Assembly (NCBI RefSeq): GCF_000479045.1
Contig: NZ_KI518071.1
Span: forward strand, 1 to 64,000
DNA: 64,000 bases
Direction: 5' to 3'
Source: Cetobacterium somerae ATCC BAA-474
Lineage (GTDB): Bacteria > Fusobacteriota > Fusobacteriia > Fusobacteriales > Fusobacteriaceae
Part shown: piece after piece, positions 25,015 through 34,416 of the stretch
Layout of the letters: every line of letters begins with the position of its first letter
How positions within the stretch are numbered: the stretch's first letter is position 1
The notes under the pieces: generated by a model
The model's input: the letters and a program-made list of their open reading frames with translations, nothing else
What the model was told of the DNA's origin: nothing
The model's database searches: none
Program-made: the position numbers and the translations under genes

Positions 25015-25863
25015 ATGGAATTGAAGGCAAAAATAAATAAAATTATAAAATTTTCTAATGTTGATGGTCCTGGAAATAGAATGGCTATATTTTTTCAAGG
25101 ATGTAATTTTAATTGTGAGTATTGCCACAATCCAGAGACAATAAATATTTGTAAAGAGTGTTATAAGTGTGTTGAAACTTGTCCAACAAAAGCTTTAGAA
25201 GTGTCTAATTCTAAAATAATTTGGAAGAAAAATTTATGTTGTGAGTGTGACCAATGTACAAAGATTTGTGGATTTGATTCTTCTCCTAAAGTAAATGATT
25301 ATACAGTTGAAGACTTATTGGTTGAAATTAGTAAAGTAAAAGCTTTTATAAAAGGAATAACAGTAAGTGGAGGAGAAAGTACGTTACAGTATAAATTTGT
25401 AGCTAAACTTTTTTCTGAAGTAAAAAAGAAATGGCCTAATTTAACTTGTTTTGTGGATACAAATGGAAGTTTAAATTTAGATGATATTGAATATAAAGAG
25501 TTAGTAGAAAATACAGATTTTTTTATGTTAGATGTAAAAGCTTGGGATAATAGCGAGCATTTACTTTTAACAGAAAAAGAGGTTAATCCAGTTATAAAAA
25601 ATTTATATTTTTTAAGAGATATAGGAAAGCTATTTGAAGTAAGAAGTGTTATAGTTGCAAATAGGTTAAATAATAGATTAACTGTTGAAAATGTAGCTAA
25701 AGCTATATTCAATAAAGATATTAGATATAAGATAATAAAATATAGACATTTTGGAGTAAGGGAAGAGATGAAGAGTAATTTATTCTCTCCAACTAGTATT
25801 GAATTAGAAGAATTGGAAAAATTAGCTCAAAAAAATGGAGCAAAAAACACCCTAATTATTTAG
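25015..25863 (+). CDS. yjjW: YjjW-family glycyl radical enzyme activase (radical SAM)
   Basis: A 282-residue radical SAM protein. The SAM cluster motif CNFNCEYC lies in FFQGCNFNCEYCHNPET. It is followed by an inserted ferredoxin-like domain with CKECYKCVETCP and CCECDQCTKIC, giving two auxiliary [4Fe-4S] sites as in other activases with inserts. The GGE-type SAM segment reads ITVSGGESTLQ and the later motif FFMLDVKAW. It installs the glycyl radical on the partner YjjI encoded just upstream. The start is either ATG 25015, one base after the yjjI stop, or GTG 25006, which overlaps it. A terminator overlaps the 3' end. Confidence 0.9.
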   Translation: MELKAKINKIIKFSNVDGPGNRMAIFFQGCNFNCEYCHNPETINICKECYKCVETCPTKALEVSNSKIIWKKNLCCECDQCTKICGFDSSPKVNDYTVEDLLVEISKVKAFIKGITVSGGESTLQYKFVAKLFSEVKKKWPNLTCFVDTNGSLNLDDIEYKELVENTDFFMLDVKAWDNSEHLLLTEKEVNPVIKNLYFLRDIGKLFEVRSVIVANRLNNRLTVENVAKAIFNKDIRYKIIKYRHFGVREEMKSNLFSPTSIELEELEKLAQKNGAKNTLII

Positions 25864-25874
25864 GGTGTTTTTTT
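25844..25874. terminator. Bidirectional terminator between yjjW and fplA
   Basis: A 12-bp stem AAAACACCCTAA (25844-25855) / TTAGGGTGTTTT (25860-25871), loop TTAT. It overlaps the last codons of yjjW and abuts the fplA stop. A and T runs flank it on both sides. Confidence 0.88.
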
Positions 25875-28158
25875 AATCAAACTTATATCCGAAGCTAAAT
25901 TGGAAAAGAAAATCATGAGATTCTTGAGCTTTAGAAATATTAAATTTAACAGGACCAATTAGACTTAAATAACTAAGAGTTATTCCAGCTCCCTGAGAAT
26001 AATCCTTCCAAAGAAGTGAGTTTTTATCATCATTAAAAACTTCGTTAGCAAATTTATATGTTGCAAAATCCCAATTAGCTCCAATGTATAAATTCTCGAT
26101 AAGTTTTTGTTGAATTCCAAGACTTACTCCAAAAAGAGAGGATAAATATTTTTCTTGGAAATAATAGCCACTAAAAGCAAAAGTATTATGAGATAAGTCA
26201 TCAGACAAACCACCAAGTTTTATATATTTATCAGGAAGAATATCATCTCCAGCAATGTTTCCACCAAAAAATTTGGCAGTTAAGCTTGTTGTTTCAGTTA
26301 TAGGTAGATAATTTGAAGATAGATAATTAGTAGATAAAAAATTTAAATTATCTTTTCCTAGATTACCTCCCCATCTTTGAGAAACTTCACCTTTAAAACC
26401 TTTAGTTGGAAAAGCTATAGAATTTGTTTTATCCCAGTTAATATTAAAGAAAATATCCCCATAACTTTTGGAGTATTGTATTGATGAATCAAAAATATTT
26501 TTTATTTCAGGATCTAAACTAGCATAGTTTAAAGAAGCACCGTATGAGAATAAAAATAAATTAGAATATTGTGTAACGAAAGCTCCTTCTAATTTTGTAA
26601 CTTGACTTTTATAACTACCAATTTTATTTTTATTGTGATATATAAAAAATGGATTTTCTTCATAACTAATACTACTTAAAATACCAACCTTATTAGAAAC
26701 ACCATAATACGAAAAGTTTTTTAAATCTAGACCAAGATAATCACCAAAAGTAGCTTCGATAGTTGATAAGCTACCTATTTTACCAAAAGAACTAATATCA
26801 GTTCCAATGGAGAAAGTAGTTCCATAATCAGTTTGATAATCTACACCAAGACCAACTATATTAGTAGGATTTTCTTCCACTTGAAGCTTTAAAGTGTTAT
26901 TTTTAAAAGAATAATAAATCTTATTAACAAAATTTAAACTATATGTTTTTAACATTAATTTTTCAAGAGTATCTGGATTTATATTAGTTCCTATAGAATC
27001 TTTGAAGAGTGATTCTATAATTTCTTTATGATTATTATTTTTTGTTTCAGTTATCACATCAATATTTTCTAAAACAAAGTTATTTTTATATTGAAGAGAG
27101 CTCTTTCTTTTGTTGGGTTTAGGTCCAAAAGCTAATATCTTTTGAAGTTGTTTTTTTGCAGCAGCTTCTCCTAAAGCTTCAATCTCTTTAAAATTACTAA
27201 AATCAGTTGTTTTAAAGTTTGAGATATCAGGATCAATAAGTATTGTTGCTAAGTCTCTTTGTTTTTTGGTAGAACTAGTACTTTGAATAGCAACAATTTG
27301 ATCGGCAACACTTAAAATATCATAATCTTCTTTTTTTTGAAGAGAAGTTCCTACATCAACACCAATAACAATATCAGCTCCTAAATTAAATGCATCTTCC
27401 ACAGGGAAATTTCTAGATAAAAGACCATCAACATAGTAATTATCTCCAATTTTTACAGGATCAAAAATTGTGGGAATAGATATACTAGCAGTGATAACTT
27501 GAGCTAAATCACCACTATTAAAAGCTTTGGCTTTTCCTGTATTTAAATCAGTTGCAATAATCTCAAGAGGAATAGGTAATTTTTTAAAATCCCTTGTTTG
27601 CTCTACATTCCAAAGAAGATTTTTTAAAGTAAGATATATTTTTTGAGTATTTCTAATACCTTTTGGTAACGCAAAATTTAAAGAGTTATCGTATTTTAAA
27701 GAAAGATTATAATTTTTCATCATTGATCTTTGATCAATGGAAATATCAGTAATATTTGGACTATCATTAAAGGTTTCTTGCCAATTGATATCTAAAACTA
27801 ACTTTTCAATTTGATTTGGAGTATATCCAGCAGAGTACAGAGCACCAATAAGAGCTCCCATACTTGTTCCTGTAATATAATCAACCTTAATATTATTTGC
27901 TTCTAAAACTTTAAGAACACCTATATGAGCAAATCCTTTTGCACCACCGCCACTTAATACAAGTCCAATTTTAGGCTGTTTTTCTTCTTCTTTAAACTTT
28001 TCAATTTTTTTATTTTCAAGTTTTTTTATTTTATTTTGAAGAAGTTTTATTTCTTGCTTTAATTTTTCAATTTCAATATCTTCTGGAGAGTGAGAAATAT
28101 TACTTGAAAATATATTGACGAAAATTAAAAGAAATAATAAAAAACTTTTTTTGATCAT
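25873..28158 (-). CDS. fplA: FplA-like patatin phospholipase autotransporter (type Vd)
   Basis: A 761-residue surface protein: signal peptide (about 1-18), charged coiled-coil (about 22-55), patatin-like phospholipase domain, POTRA-like linker and outer-membrane beta barrel. The lipase motifs are GGGAKGFAHIGVLK (oxyanion hole), GTSMGA (nucleophile Ser in GxSxG) and DGLLSRNFP (catalytic Asp). The C-terminal part is rich in alternating strands ending FQFSFGYKFD. It matches Fusobacterium FplA, a phospholipase A1 autotransporter. The ATG at 28158 shares its A with the aroA stop (TGATG), so the two are translationally coupled; a GTG at 28161 is less likely. Confidence 0.92.
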   Translation of the reverse strand: MIKKSFLLFLLIFVNIFSSNISHSPEDIEIEKLKQEIKLLQNKIKKLENKKIEKFKEEEKQPKIGLVLSGGGAKGFAHIGVLKVLEANNIKVDYITGTSMGALIGALYSAGYTPNQIEKLVLDINWQETFNDSPNITDISIDQRSMMKNYNLSLKYDNSLNFALPKGIRNTQKIYLTLKNLLWNVEQTRDFKKLPIPLEIIATDLNTGKAKAFNSGDLAQVITASISIPTIFDPVKIGDNYYVDGLLSRNFPVEDAFNLGADIVIGVDVGTSLQKKEDYDILSVADQIVAIQSTSSTKKQRDLATILIDPDISNFKTTDFSNFKEIEALGEAAAKKQLQKILAFGPKPNKRKSSLQYKNNFVLENIDVITETKNNNHKEIIESLFKDSIGTNINPDTLEKLMLKTYSLNFVNKIYYSFKNNTLKLQVEENPTNIVGLGVDYQTDYGTTFSIGTDISSFGKIGSLSTIEATFGDYLGLDLKNFSYYGVSNKVGILSSISYEENPFFIYHNKNKIGSYKSQVTKLEGAFVTQYSNLFLFSYGASLNYASLDPEIKNIFDSSIQYSKSYGDIFFNINWDKTNSIAFPTKGFKGEVSQRWGGNLGKDNLNFLSTNYLSSNYLPITETTSLTAKFFGGNIAGDDILPDKYIKLGGLSDDLSHNTFAFSGYYFQEKYLSSLFGVSLGIQQKLIENLYIGANWDFATYKFANEVFNDDKNSLLWKDYSQGAGITLSYLSLIGPVKFNISKAQESHDFLFQFSFGYKFD

Positions 28159-29441
28159 CACTCCTCCTTATAAATTTTACTAAATTCTTTAAAAAAATTA
28201 GGGAATGTTTTAGAAACACAATTGGGATCTAAAATTTTTATACCTGGAACTCTCAATCCAATTAAAGAGAGGGACATAGCCATTCGATGGTCATCATAAG
28301 TTTTTAAAAAATTACCTTGGTAATTTTCTAAAGGTTTTGGAGTAATTAAGAAGCCATCAGTAAATTCTATAAAATCACCATGAATTTTTAAGATTTCATT
28401 TTTTAAGGCAGATATCCGATCGGTTTCTTTTATTCTCATATTCTCAACATCCCATACTTTAGTTGGAGAAGTTGCAAAAAGTCCAACGACAGCTAAAGTT
28501 TGAGCTACATCAGGAATATCATTCATACTTAACTCAATTCCTTTATATGTTGGAACCCCTTTTACAGTAATAGTAGTATCATTAAAATTTAATATTTTTA
28601 ATCCAATTTTTTCTAAAATATTCAGAAATTTAGAATCTCCCTGTATACTATTTTTGAAAAAATTATTTAATGTAATAGTGGAATTACTAATTAAAGCCAT
28701 AGCTAAAAAGTAGGAAGCTGAGGACATATCACCTTCAATTAAGTACTCATCTATATTATACTCCTGTGGAGATATATGCACTGAGTTATTATTGTAATTA
28801 AAGTTAACTCCAAAATCATTCATCATAGCTAGAGTCATATCTATATATGGTTTTGATACAACTCTTCCACTTAATTCAATTTCTATAGGATTCTTGAAAT
28901 TAGGAGCAGCCATAAGAATTGATGATATATATTGACTACTTTTACTTCCATCAATTTCAACATAACTTGCAAAAACTCCTTTAGAAGTTATACGAATTGG
29001 AGGATAGCCATGATTACTTAAATATTCAACATTAATTCCTAATTGAACTAAAGAATCAACTAAATCTTTAATTGGTCTTTGATTCATACGATCATTACCG
29101 TATAAAGTAGCAGTTCCTTCTCCAGTAGCTAAATAAGAACTTAAAAATCTCATTGCAGTTCCTGCATTTCCAATATATAAACTTAAATTATCATATTTTG
29201 GATTTTTATTTCCTATAATTTTAAGTGTTTTATTTATCTCATCAATTTCAATAGTATTATTTAAGGCTCTTAAAGCATCAATCATATACTTTGTATCATC
29301 ACTTAAGAGAATATTTTTTAAAATTATTGTCTTTCCTGAAAGAGCTGAAAGAATAAGGGCTCTATTAGTTATCGATTTCGAACCTGGAATATCAATTGTA
29401 GCTTTGAAATCTGTTATTGGGTTTGGTTGGAAATAATTCAT
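28158..29441 (-). CDS. aroA: 3-phosphoshikimate 1-carboxyvinyltransferase (EPSP synthase)
   Basis: A 427-residue EPSP synthase, which joins shikimate-3-phosphate and phosphoenolpyruvate in aromatic amino acid synthesis. Conserved segments: IPGSKSITNRALILSAL (substrate-binding Lys/Ser), YIGNAGTAMRFLSSYLA (the GNAGTA motif), GNDRMNQRPIKDLVD, GSKSSQYISSILMAAP, EGDMSSASYFLAMA, IKETDRISAL and TYDDHRMAMS. Full length. No other aro genes are adjacent. It is upstream of and overlaps fplA by one base, an unusual pairing. Confidence 0.97.
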   Translation of the reverse strand: MNYFQPNPITDFKATIDIPGSKSITNRALILSALSGKTIILKNILLSDDTKYMIDALRALNNTIEIDEINKTLKIIGNKNPKYDNLSLYIGNAGTAMRFLSSYLATGEGTATLYGNDRMNQRPIKDLVDSLVQLGINVEYLSNHGYPPIRITSKGVFASYVEIDGSKSSQYISSILMAAPNFKNPIEIELSGRVVSKPYIDMTLAMMNDFGVNFNYNNNSVHISPQEYNIDEYLIEGDMSSASYFLAMALISNSTITLNNFFKNSIQGDSKFLNILEKIGLKILNFNDTTITVKGVPTYKGIELSMNDIPDVAQTLAVVGLFATSPTKVWDVENMRIKETDRISALKNEILKIHGDFIEFTDGFLITPKPLENYQGNFLKTYDDHRMAMSLSLIGLRVPGIKILDPNCVSKTFPNFFKEFSKIYKEE

Positions 29442-29538
29442 TAAAATTTCAACTCCTTTAATAAAATGTATTTAGATTATAACAATTTTTATATAAAATT
29501 AATACAAGAAAAATATTCTTTTTACCAATACAAGCAAA

Positions 29539-29567
29539 TTGACAAAATATTAAATAAGCGGTATAAT
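29539..29567 (+). promoter_or_regulatory. Consensus promoter of the UPF0291-asnS unit
   Basis: TTGACA (29539-29544), a 17-base spacer and TATAAT (29562-29567): all twelve positions match consensus. The predicted start is about 45 nt before the UPF0291 start codon. Confidence 0.88.
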
Positions 29568-29618
29568 TACTCTAAAAGTTTAATAAGACTATATAGTTAT
29601 GTAGTTTGGAGGAACAAT

Positions 29619-29804
29619 ATGGAAATGAAAGATATTATAGAGATGGTTAATTATTTTTCTAATCAAGCAAAAAAAAGAGAGCTAACAGCTGAAGAGAAGC
29701 TTGAAAGAGAAAAATATAGAAAGTTATATTTAGAGCAATTTAAAGCACAAGTAAAACAAAAATTAGACAGCATCGAAATTGTCGATGAATCAAAGATGAT
29801 ATAG
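29619..29804 (+). CDS. UPF0291/DUF896 family small protein
   Basis: A 61-residue protein with the DUF896 (YnzC-like) pattern: [18 protein letters not shown] followed by [20 protein letters not shown], predicted as a helical hairpin. Bacillus YnzC is a small cytoplasmic protein without settled function. The start at 29619 follows TTTGGAGGAACAAT; a longer frame reaching 29466 would include the promoter and is rejected. It lies 10 bases upstream of asnS and shares its strong promoter. Confidence 0.9.
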   Translation: MEMKDIIEMVNYFSNQAKKRELTAEEKLEREKYRKLYLEQFKAQVKQKLDSIEIVDESKMI

Positions 29805-29814
29805 GGGGCAAATG

Positions 29815-31203
29815 ATGAAACAATTAGTTAAAACTCTTTATAGAGAAACAGAGAAGTATTTAGACCAGGAAGTTGAATTATCAGGTTGGGTAAGAAAAAT
29901 AAGATCACAAAAAAACTTTGGATTTATAGAATTAAATGATGGAAGTTTTTTCAAAGGTGTACAAATAGTATTTGATACAAATTTACCAAATTTTGACGAA
30001 ATTTCAAGACTTTCAATATCATCGTCAATAATTGTAAAAGGTATAGTAGTTAAATCTCAAGGTGCAGGACAAAATTTTGAAATCCAAGCTAAAGAGATTG
30101 AAATTTTCCAAAAAGCTGATTTAGATTATCCATTACAAAATAAAAGACACTCTTTTGAGTTCTTAAGAACAATCGCACATTTAAGACCTAGAACAAATAC
30201 ATTCTCTGCAGTATTTAGAGTGAGATCAGTTTTAGCTTATGCAATTCATAAGTTTTTCCAAGAGAATGGATTTGTATATACACATACACCAATCATTACA
30301 GGATCAGATTGTGAGGGTGCAGGAGAGATGTTTAGAGTAACAACTCTTGATTTAAATGATGTACCTAAAACTGAAGAAGGGAAGGTTGATGTAACAAAAG
30401 ACTTCTTTGGAAAAGAAACAAATTTAACAGTAAGTGGTCAGTTAAATGGAGAGACTTATTGTTCTGCATTTAGAAATATATACACATTTGGGCCAACATT
30501 TAGAGCAGAACAATCAAATACTTCGAGACATGCTGCTGAATTTTGGATGATAGAACCAGAAATAGCTTTTGCAGATTTAGAGGGTAATATGGAACTAGCA
30601 GAAGCAATGGTAAAATATATAATTAAGTATGTAATGGATGAATGTCTTGAAGAAATGGAATTTTTCAATCAGTTTATTGAAAAAGGATTATTTGATAAAT
30701 TAAATAATGTATTAAATAATGATTTTGGAAGAGTAACATATACAGAAGCAATAGATATTTTAGTAAACTCAGGAAAGAAGTTTGATTATCCTGTTGAATG
30801 GGGAATTGATTTACAAAGTGAGCACGAAAGATTTTTATCAGAAGAATATTTTAAAAGACCTGTATTTGTAACAGATTATCCAAAAGAAATTAAGGCATTT
30901 TATATGAAATTAAATAAAGATGGAAAAACAGTTAGAGCAATGGATTTATTAGCTCCAGGAATTGGAGAGATAATAGGTGGATCTCAAAGAGAAGATAATA
31001 TAGATGTACTAGAAGAGAGAATGGCAGAAGCTGGATTAAGTGCTGATGATTATGGATTCTATTTAGACTTAAGAAGATTTGGAAGTTTCCCTCATTCAGG
31101 ATATGGATTAGGATTTGAAAGAATGATTATGTATGTAACAGGAATAACAAATATAAGAGACGTAATACCATTCCCTAGAACTCCAAATAACGCTGAGTTT
31201 TAA
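29815..31203 (+). CDS. asnS: Asparaginyl-tRNA synthetase
   Basis: A 462-residue class IIb synthetase. The N-terminal OB-fold anticodon-binding domain ([21 protein letters not shown]) precedes the catalytic core, which has motif 2 ([25 protein letters not shown]) as [11 protein letters not shown], and motif 3 [15 protein letters not shown]. The [10 protein letters not shown] signature separates AsnRS from AspRS and LysRS. It charges tRNA-Asn with asparagine. Tandem ATGs at 29812 and 29815; the second has better spacing from AGGGGG. It follows the UPF0291 gene and precedes an esterase gene by 16 bases. Confidence 0.97.
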   Translation: MKQLVKTLYRETEKYLDQEVELSGWVRKIRSQKNFGFIELNDGSFFKGVQIVFDTNLPNFDEISRLSISSSIIVKGIVVKSQGAGQNFEIQAKEIEIFQKADLDYPLQNKRHSFEFLRTIAHLRPRTNTFSAVFRVRSVLAYAIHKFFQENGFVYTHTPIITGSDCEGAGEMFRVTTLDLNDVPKTEEGKVDVTKDFFGKETNLTVSGQLNGETYCSAFRNIYTFGPTFRAEQSNTSRHAAEFWMIEPEIAFADLEGNMELAEAMVKYIIKYVMDECLEEMEFFNQFIEKGLFDKLNNVLNNDFGRVTYTEAIDILVNSGKKFDYPVEWGIDLQSEHERFLSEEYFKRPVFVTDYPKEIKAFYMKLNKDGKTVRAMDLLAPGIGEIIGGSQREDNIDVLEERMAEAGLSADDYGFYLDLRRFGSFPHSGYGLGFERMIMYVTGITNIRDVIPFPRTPNNAEF

Positions 31204-31219
31204 TTACTGAGGAAGAAGA

Positions 31220-32248
31220 ATGATATTAGAAATACTAGTTTTTCTAGTTTTTATTTCTCTACTTTTTTATACTGTAACATATCCATATAATTTTAAATTA
31301 AATAGAAAATTAAAAAGAGTTCTTAATTTTTCTCAAGTTGAAAAAATAATAGATACAAAATCTAAATATTTAGATTTTTCACATAAAGAACTATCAGATG
31401 AGTTCACTATAGAAGAAAAATATTTAGAAACTAAGTACGCAACTGAAAAGATGAGGGTGTTAATAGTAAAACCAAAGGGAGTATTAGAGACTCCCTTGTG
31501 TTTAGTTCTTCTTCATGGAATAAGAGATAAAGCTGAAGATTGGATATATAAAGCAAAATTACGTGAAAATTACCTAAGTTTAAAGAAAAGAGGAAAAGTA
31601 AAAGATATTATTTTTATTCTTCCAGACTCAGGATATAATGGTGAAAGTTGGTATACTAATTTTTATAATGATAAATCTCATCAATATGAAGAATTTTTTT
31701 CAAAAGATTTGACAAGTTTTATCGAACAAGAATATCCTAATTCTAAAAAAGGTATTGGTGGATTTTCTATGGGTGGCTATGGTGCATTAAAAATTGGACT
31801 TAAAAATTTAGAATCGTATGATGTTATAGCCAGTTTTTCAGGGGCTATAAGTTTAATTAGAATGAGTATAAATCGTAGGGTTATGAGAATTTTTAGATAT
31901 TTATATGTACCAAAATTTTTATTTAATGATGTAAATAAAGCTCATTTCATGAAAGTATTTAGTCCTTGGGGATATAAAATTTTAAAAAATGATCCGTATA
32001 GTATAATTAAAAAAACCAATCCTGAAAGATATAAAGGGAAAAAGTTTTATTTAAGTGTTGGTTCAGAAGATAAAAAACCTTATTTAATGTTTCAGCAATG
32101 GCTTGATGTTGTAGGTAGAGCCAAAAAATATGGATTAGATTTCAAAGGGAAAATTTATGAAAATGAATATCATACATGGGAATATATATCGAAAGATATA
32201 TATAATTTTTTAGTGTTTTTTACAGAAGAAACAAAAAGAAGGAAGTAG
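31220..32248 (+). CDS. Esterase-D-like alpha/beta hydrolase, membrane-anchored
   Basis: A 342-residue hydrolase. An N-terminal hydrophobic segment (about 1-20) suggests a signal anchor; the alpha/beta hydrolase domain has LVLLHGIRDKAEDW, then FILPDSGYNGESWYTN, the nucleophile elbow GGFSMGGYGALKIGL (Ser in GFSMGG) and a likely catalytic His in YENEYHTWEY. This matches the putative esterase (esterase D/antigen 85-like) family. Substrate unknown. It lies between asnS and a small lipoprotein gene 5 bases downstream, so the two may be processed together at the envelope. Confidence 0.85.
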   Translation: MILEILVFLVFISLLFYTVTYPYNFKLNRKLKRVLNFSQVEKIIDTKSKYLDFSHKELSDEFTIEEKYLETKYATEKMRVLIVKPKGVLETPLCLVLLHGIRDKAEDWIYKAKLRENYLSLKKRGKVKDIIFILPDSGYNGESWYTNFYNDKSHQYEEFFSKDLTSFIEQEYPNSKKGIGGFSMGGYGALKIGLKNLESYDVIASFSGAISLIRMSINRRVMRIFRYLYVPKFLFNDVNKAHFMKVFSPWGYKILKNDPYSIIKKTNPERYKGKKFYLSVGSEDKKPYLMFQQWLDVVGRAKKYGLDFKGKIYENEYHTWEYISKDIYNFLVFFTEETKRRK

Positions 32249-32253
32249 ATATA

Positions 32254-32517
32254 ATGAAATACTTATTAATATTGAGTATGTTATTATTTACAGGATGTTT
32301 TTCATTAGGAATAAAAGGTGAGTATAAAAGTTATCAAAATGAATTTTATGATATGGTAGCAAAACCTTTTAAAGAAAAAGAGAGAGAAGAGTTAGAGAGT
32401 CAATTTAAAGACTTAAAGACAAAAGTTTCAACTAGTGATTATTCAAAAAAAGATAAAGAAAAACTAGAAAGTGGTATAGAATATTATTTGATGGTTTTAG
32501 AAGATTTAAAAGATTAA
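32254..32517 (+). CDS. Small lipoprotein, function unknown
   Basis: An 87-residue protein with a lipoprotein signal: hydrophobic segment then lipobox LLFTGC, with Cys at position 15 as the lipid-modified residue. The mature part is short, charged and helical (KEKEREELESQFKDLKTKV), with no domain I recognise. It starts 5 bases after the esterase gene stop, which suggests a shared transcript ending at the terminator that overlaps its stop codon. Confidence 0.8.
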   Translation: MKYLLILSMLLFTGCFSLGIKGEYKSYQNEFYDMVAKPFKEKEREELESQFKDLKTKVSTSDYSKKDKEKLESGIEYYLMVLEDLKD

Positions 32518-32545
32518 GGCTTGAGTAAACTCAAGCCTTTTTTTA
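32516..32545 (+). terminator. Terminator after the small lipoprotein gene
   Basis: Stem AAGGCTTGAGT (32516-32526) / ACTCAAGCCTT (32529-32539), likely with a TAAA-type loop, followed by TTTTTTT. The left flank has no A-run, so it acts mainly on the plus strand. Confidence 0.85.
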
Positions 32546-33742
32546 GTTTATTTTAAATAAATGATTCATTTTTTCCCTTTTAGTTTTTAAATATTTAGAA
32601 TTACAGCTATTTGAAGGAAATTCAATATGTGTTCTATGATTAATTTTAATACCATACTTTTCTAAATCATTTATTTTTTTAGGGTTGTTGGTCATTAGAT
32701 TAATACTTCTTATATTTAAAAGCTTTATCATTTGAGCAGCTACAGCAAAATCTCTTAAATCAGGGTCAAACCCTAATAAAGTATTAGCTTCAACAGTATC
32801 CTTGCCTTGAGCTTGAAGATTATAAGCTTTTATTTTGTTAAGAAGACCAATACCCCTACCTTCTTGCCTCATATATAAAAGTACTCCAGATCCGTGATTA
32901 ACAATATTTTCAAGAGCTTTATCTAATTGACTACCACAATCACATTTTAATGAACCAAAGGCATCACCTGTTAAACATTCTGAATGAACACGTAAAAGGA
33001 CGTCCTCTTGATTATCAATATCTCCATAAACTAATGCAACATGTTCTTTGTAATCAATAGTATTTGAAAAACCTATTAGTCTAAATGTTCCATGTTTTGT
33101 AGGTAAAGGTGCTTCGCAAACTAATTCAGTTTGGAACTCATTTTTTTTTCTATATTCAATTAAATCTTCAATTGTAATCATCTTTAAATCATGAAGCTTA
33201 CAAAATTCAATTAAGTCAGGAACACGTGCCATTTCGCCATCTTCTTTTATAATTTCACAAATAACACCACAACCGTTAAAACCTGCTAATTTAGCAAGGT
33301 CAACAGAAGCTTCAGTGTGTCCCGGTCTTTCGATTACTCCGCCATTTTTAGCTATTAGAGGAAATATATGACCTGGTTTTTTAAAATCATTGCCAGATTT
33401 AGAATTAAAAGCCAAATCTCTTATAGTATTATATCTATCTTCAACAGAGATTCCAGTAGTAGTTCCAGCTAAAGAATCTACAGAAACTGTAAAAGCAGTT
33501 TGATGAGAATCACTATTATTAAAAACCATAGGAGTTAAGTCAAGCTCTTTAGCTCTTTTTTCTTCAAGAGGAACACAAACTAAACCTCTTCCATATTTTA
33601 TCATAAAATTAATATTTTCTTTAGAGATAATATCTCCAATACCAACAAGGTCTCCCTCGTTTTCTCTATCTTCATTATCAACAACGACTATTAACTTTCC
33701 ATTTTTTAAATCATTAATAGCATCTTCTATTTTATTAAACAT
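32543..33742 (-). CDS. ribBA: Bifunctional DHBP synthase / GTP cyclohydrolase II
   Basis: A 399-residue two-domain enzyme of riboflavin synthesis. The N-terminal domain (1-200) is 3,4-dihydroxy-2-butanone-4-phosphate synthase, with VVDNEDRENEGDLVG and GHTEASVDLAKLAG. The C-terminal domain is GTP cyclohydrolase II, with RVHSECLTGDAFGSLKCDC giving the zinc cysteines and YMRQEGRGIGLLNKI. Together they make both precursors of the pathway. Last gene of the ribH-ribD-ribE-ribBA operon, 17 bases after ribE, under the FMN riboswitch. Confidence 0.97.
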   Translation of the reverse strand: MFNKIEDAINDLKNGKLIVVVDNEDRENEGDLVGIGDIISKENINFMIKYGRGLVCVPLEEKRAKELDLTPMVFNNSDSHQTAFTVSVDSLAGTTTGISVEDRYNTIRDLAFNSKSGNDFKKPGHIFPLIAKNGGVIERPGHTEASVDLAKLAGFNGCGVICEIIKEDGEMARVPDLIEFCKLHDLKMITIEDLIEYRKKNEFQTELVCEAPLPTKHGTFRLIGFSNTIDYKEHVALVYGDIDNQEDVLLRVHSECLTGDAFGSLKCDCGSQLDKALENIVNHGSGVLLYMRQEGRGIGLLNKIKAYNLQAQGKDTVEANTLLGFDPDLRDFAVAAQMIKLLNIRSINLMTNNPKKINDLEKYGIKINHRTHIEFPSNSCNSKYLKTKREKMNHLFKIN

Positions 33743-33759
33743 GTTAAACCTCCTTAATA

Positions 33760-34416
33760 TTAGAAAAATCCATTTTCAGCTAAAAAACTTTTGGAAATAT
33801 TTGAACTAGATTTTTCATCTGTTTTTTCTCTGCTTAGGAGTAATTTTTCGAGATGTTTTGCAATTAAATCAGTTTCAATATTTATAATATCTCCAACATT
33901 TTTAAAACCTAAAGTTATAGATTTTTGTGTATGAGGAATTAATGAAACTGTTAGAGTTGAATCATTTAATGAGGCAACAGTCAAACTAGCTCCATCAAGA
34001 GTAATACGTCCCTTATAAACAACATATTTCATAAACTCTAAAGGGATTTCAATTGTATATTTTTGTGCAAACCCATCATTGGATATTGAGGTTATTTTTC
34101 CACAACAATCAACATCTCCTGTGACAAGATGTCCGCCTAAATAGGATTGTAAAGTTAAAGATTTTTCTAAATTGACTAAATCTCCAATCTTTAAATTTTT
34201 TAAAGATGAAACTTTTAAAGATTCATTCATTATATTAGCTGTAAAAGCCGTATTAGATAGTTTAACAACAGTTAAACAAACACCGTTTGTAGCAATACTA
34301 TCTCCAATAGCTGCCTTTTGTAAAACTTTATTACATGAGATAGTTATATTTGCACCTTGTGGAGTTTTATCAATAGAAATAACTTTTCCAAGCTCTTCAA
34401 TTAAACCGGTAAACAT
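33760..34416 (-). CDS. ribE: Riboflavin synthase, alpha chain type
   Basis: A 218-residue enzyme converting two 6,7-dimethyl-8-ribityllumazine molecules to riboflavin plus the pyrimidine substrate. Two lumazine-binding repeats are visible: MFTGLIEELGKV with NGVCLTVV (first) and GHLVTGDVDCCGKI with LDGASLTVASL (second). Length is normal. It overlaps the upstream ribD by 16 bases. Confidence 0.96.
   Translation of the reverse strand: MFTGLIEELGKVISIDKTPQGANITISCNKVLQKAAIGDSIATNGVCLTVVKLSNTAFTANIMNESLKVSSLKNLKIGDLVNLEKSLTLQSYLGGHLVTGDVDCCGKITSISNDGFAQKYTIEIPLEFMKYVVYKGRITLDGASLTVASLNDSTLTVSLIPHTQKSITLGFKNVGDIINIETDLIAKHLEKLLLSREKTDEKSSSNISKSFLAENGFF

Noticed and set aside
25299-25712. Minus-strand open frame of 137 codons inside yjjW
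   Set aside because: Antisense to a clear radical SAM gene, no supporting signals.
29466-29618. 51-codon N-terminal extension of the UPF0291 gene
   Set aside because: It would include the consensus promoter boxes; a strong ribosome site precedes the ATG at 29619 and gives the normal family length.
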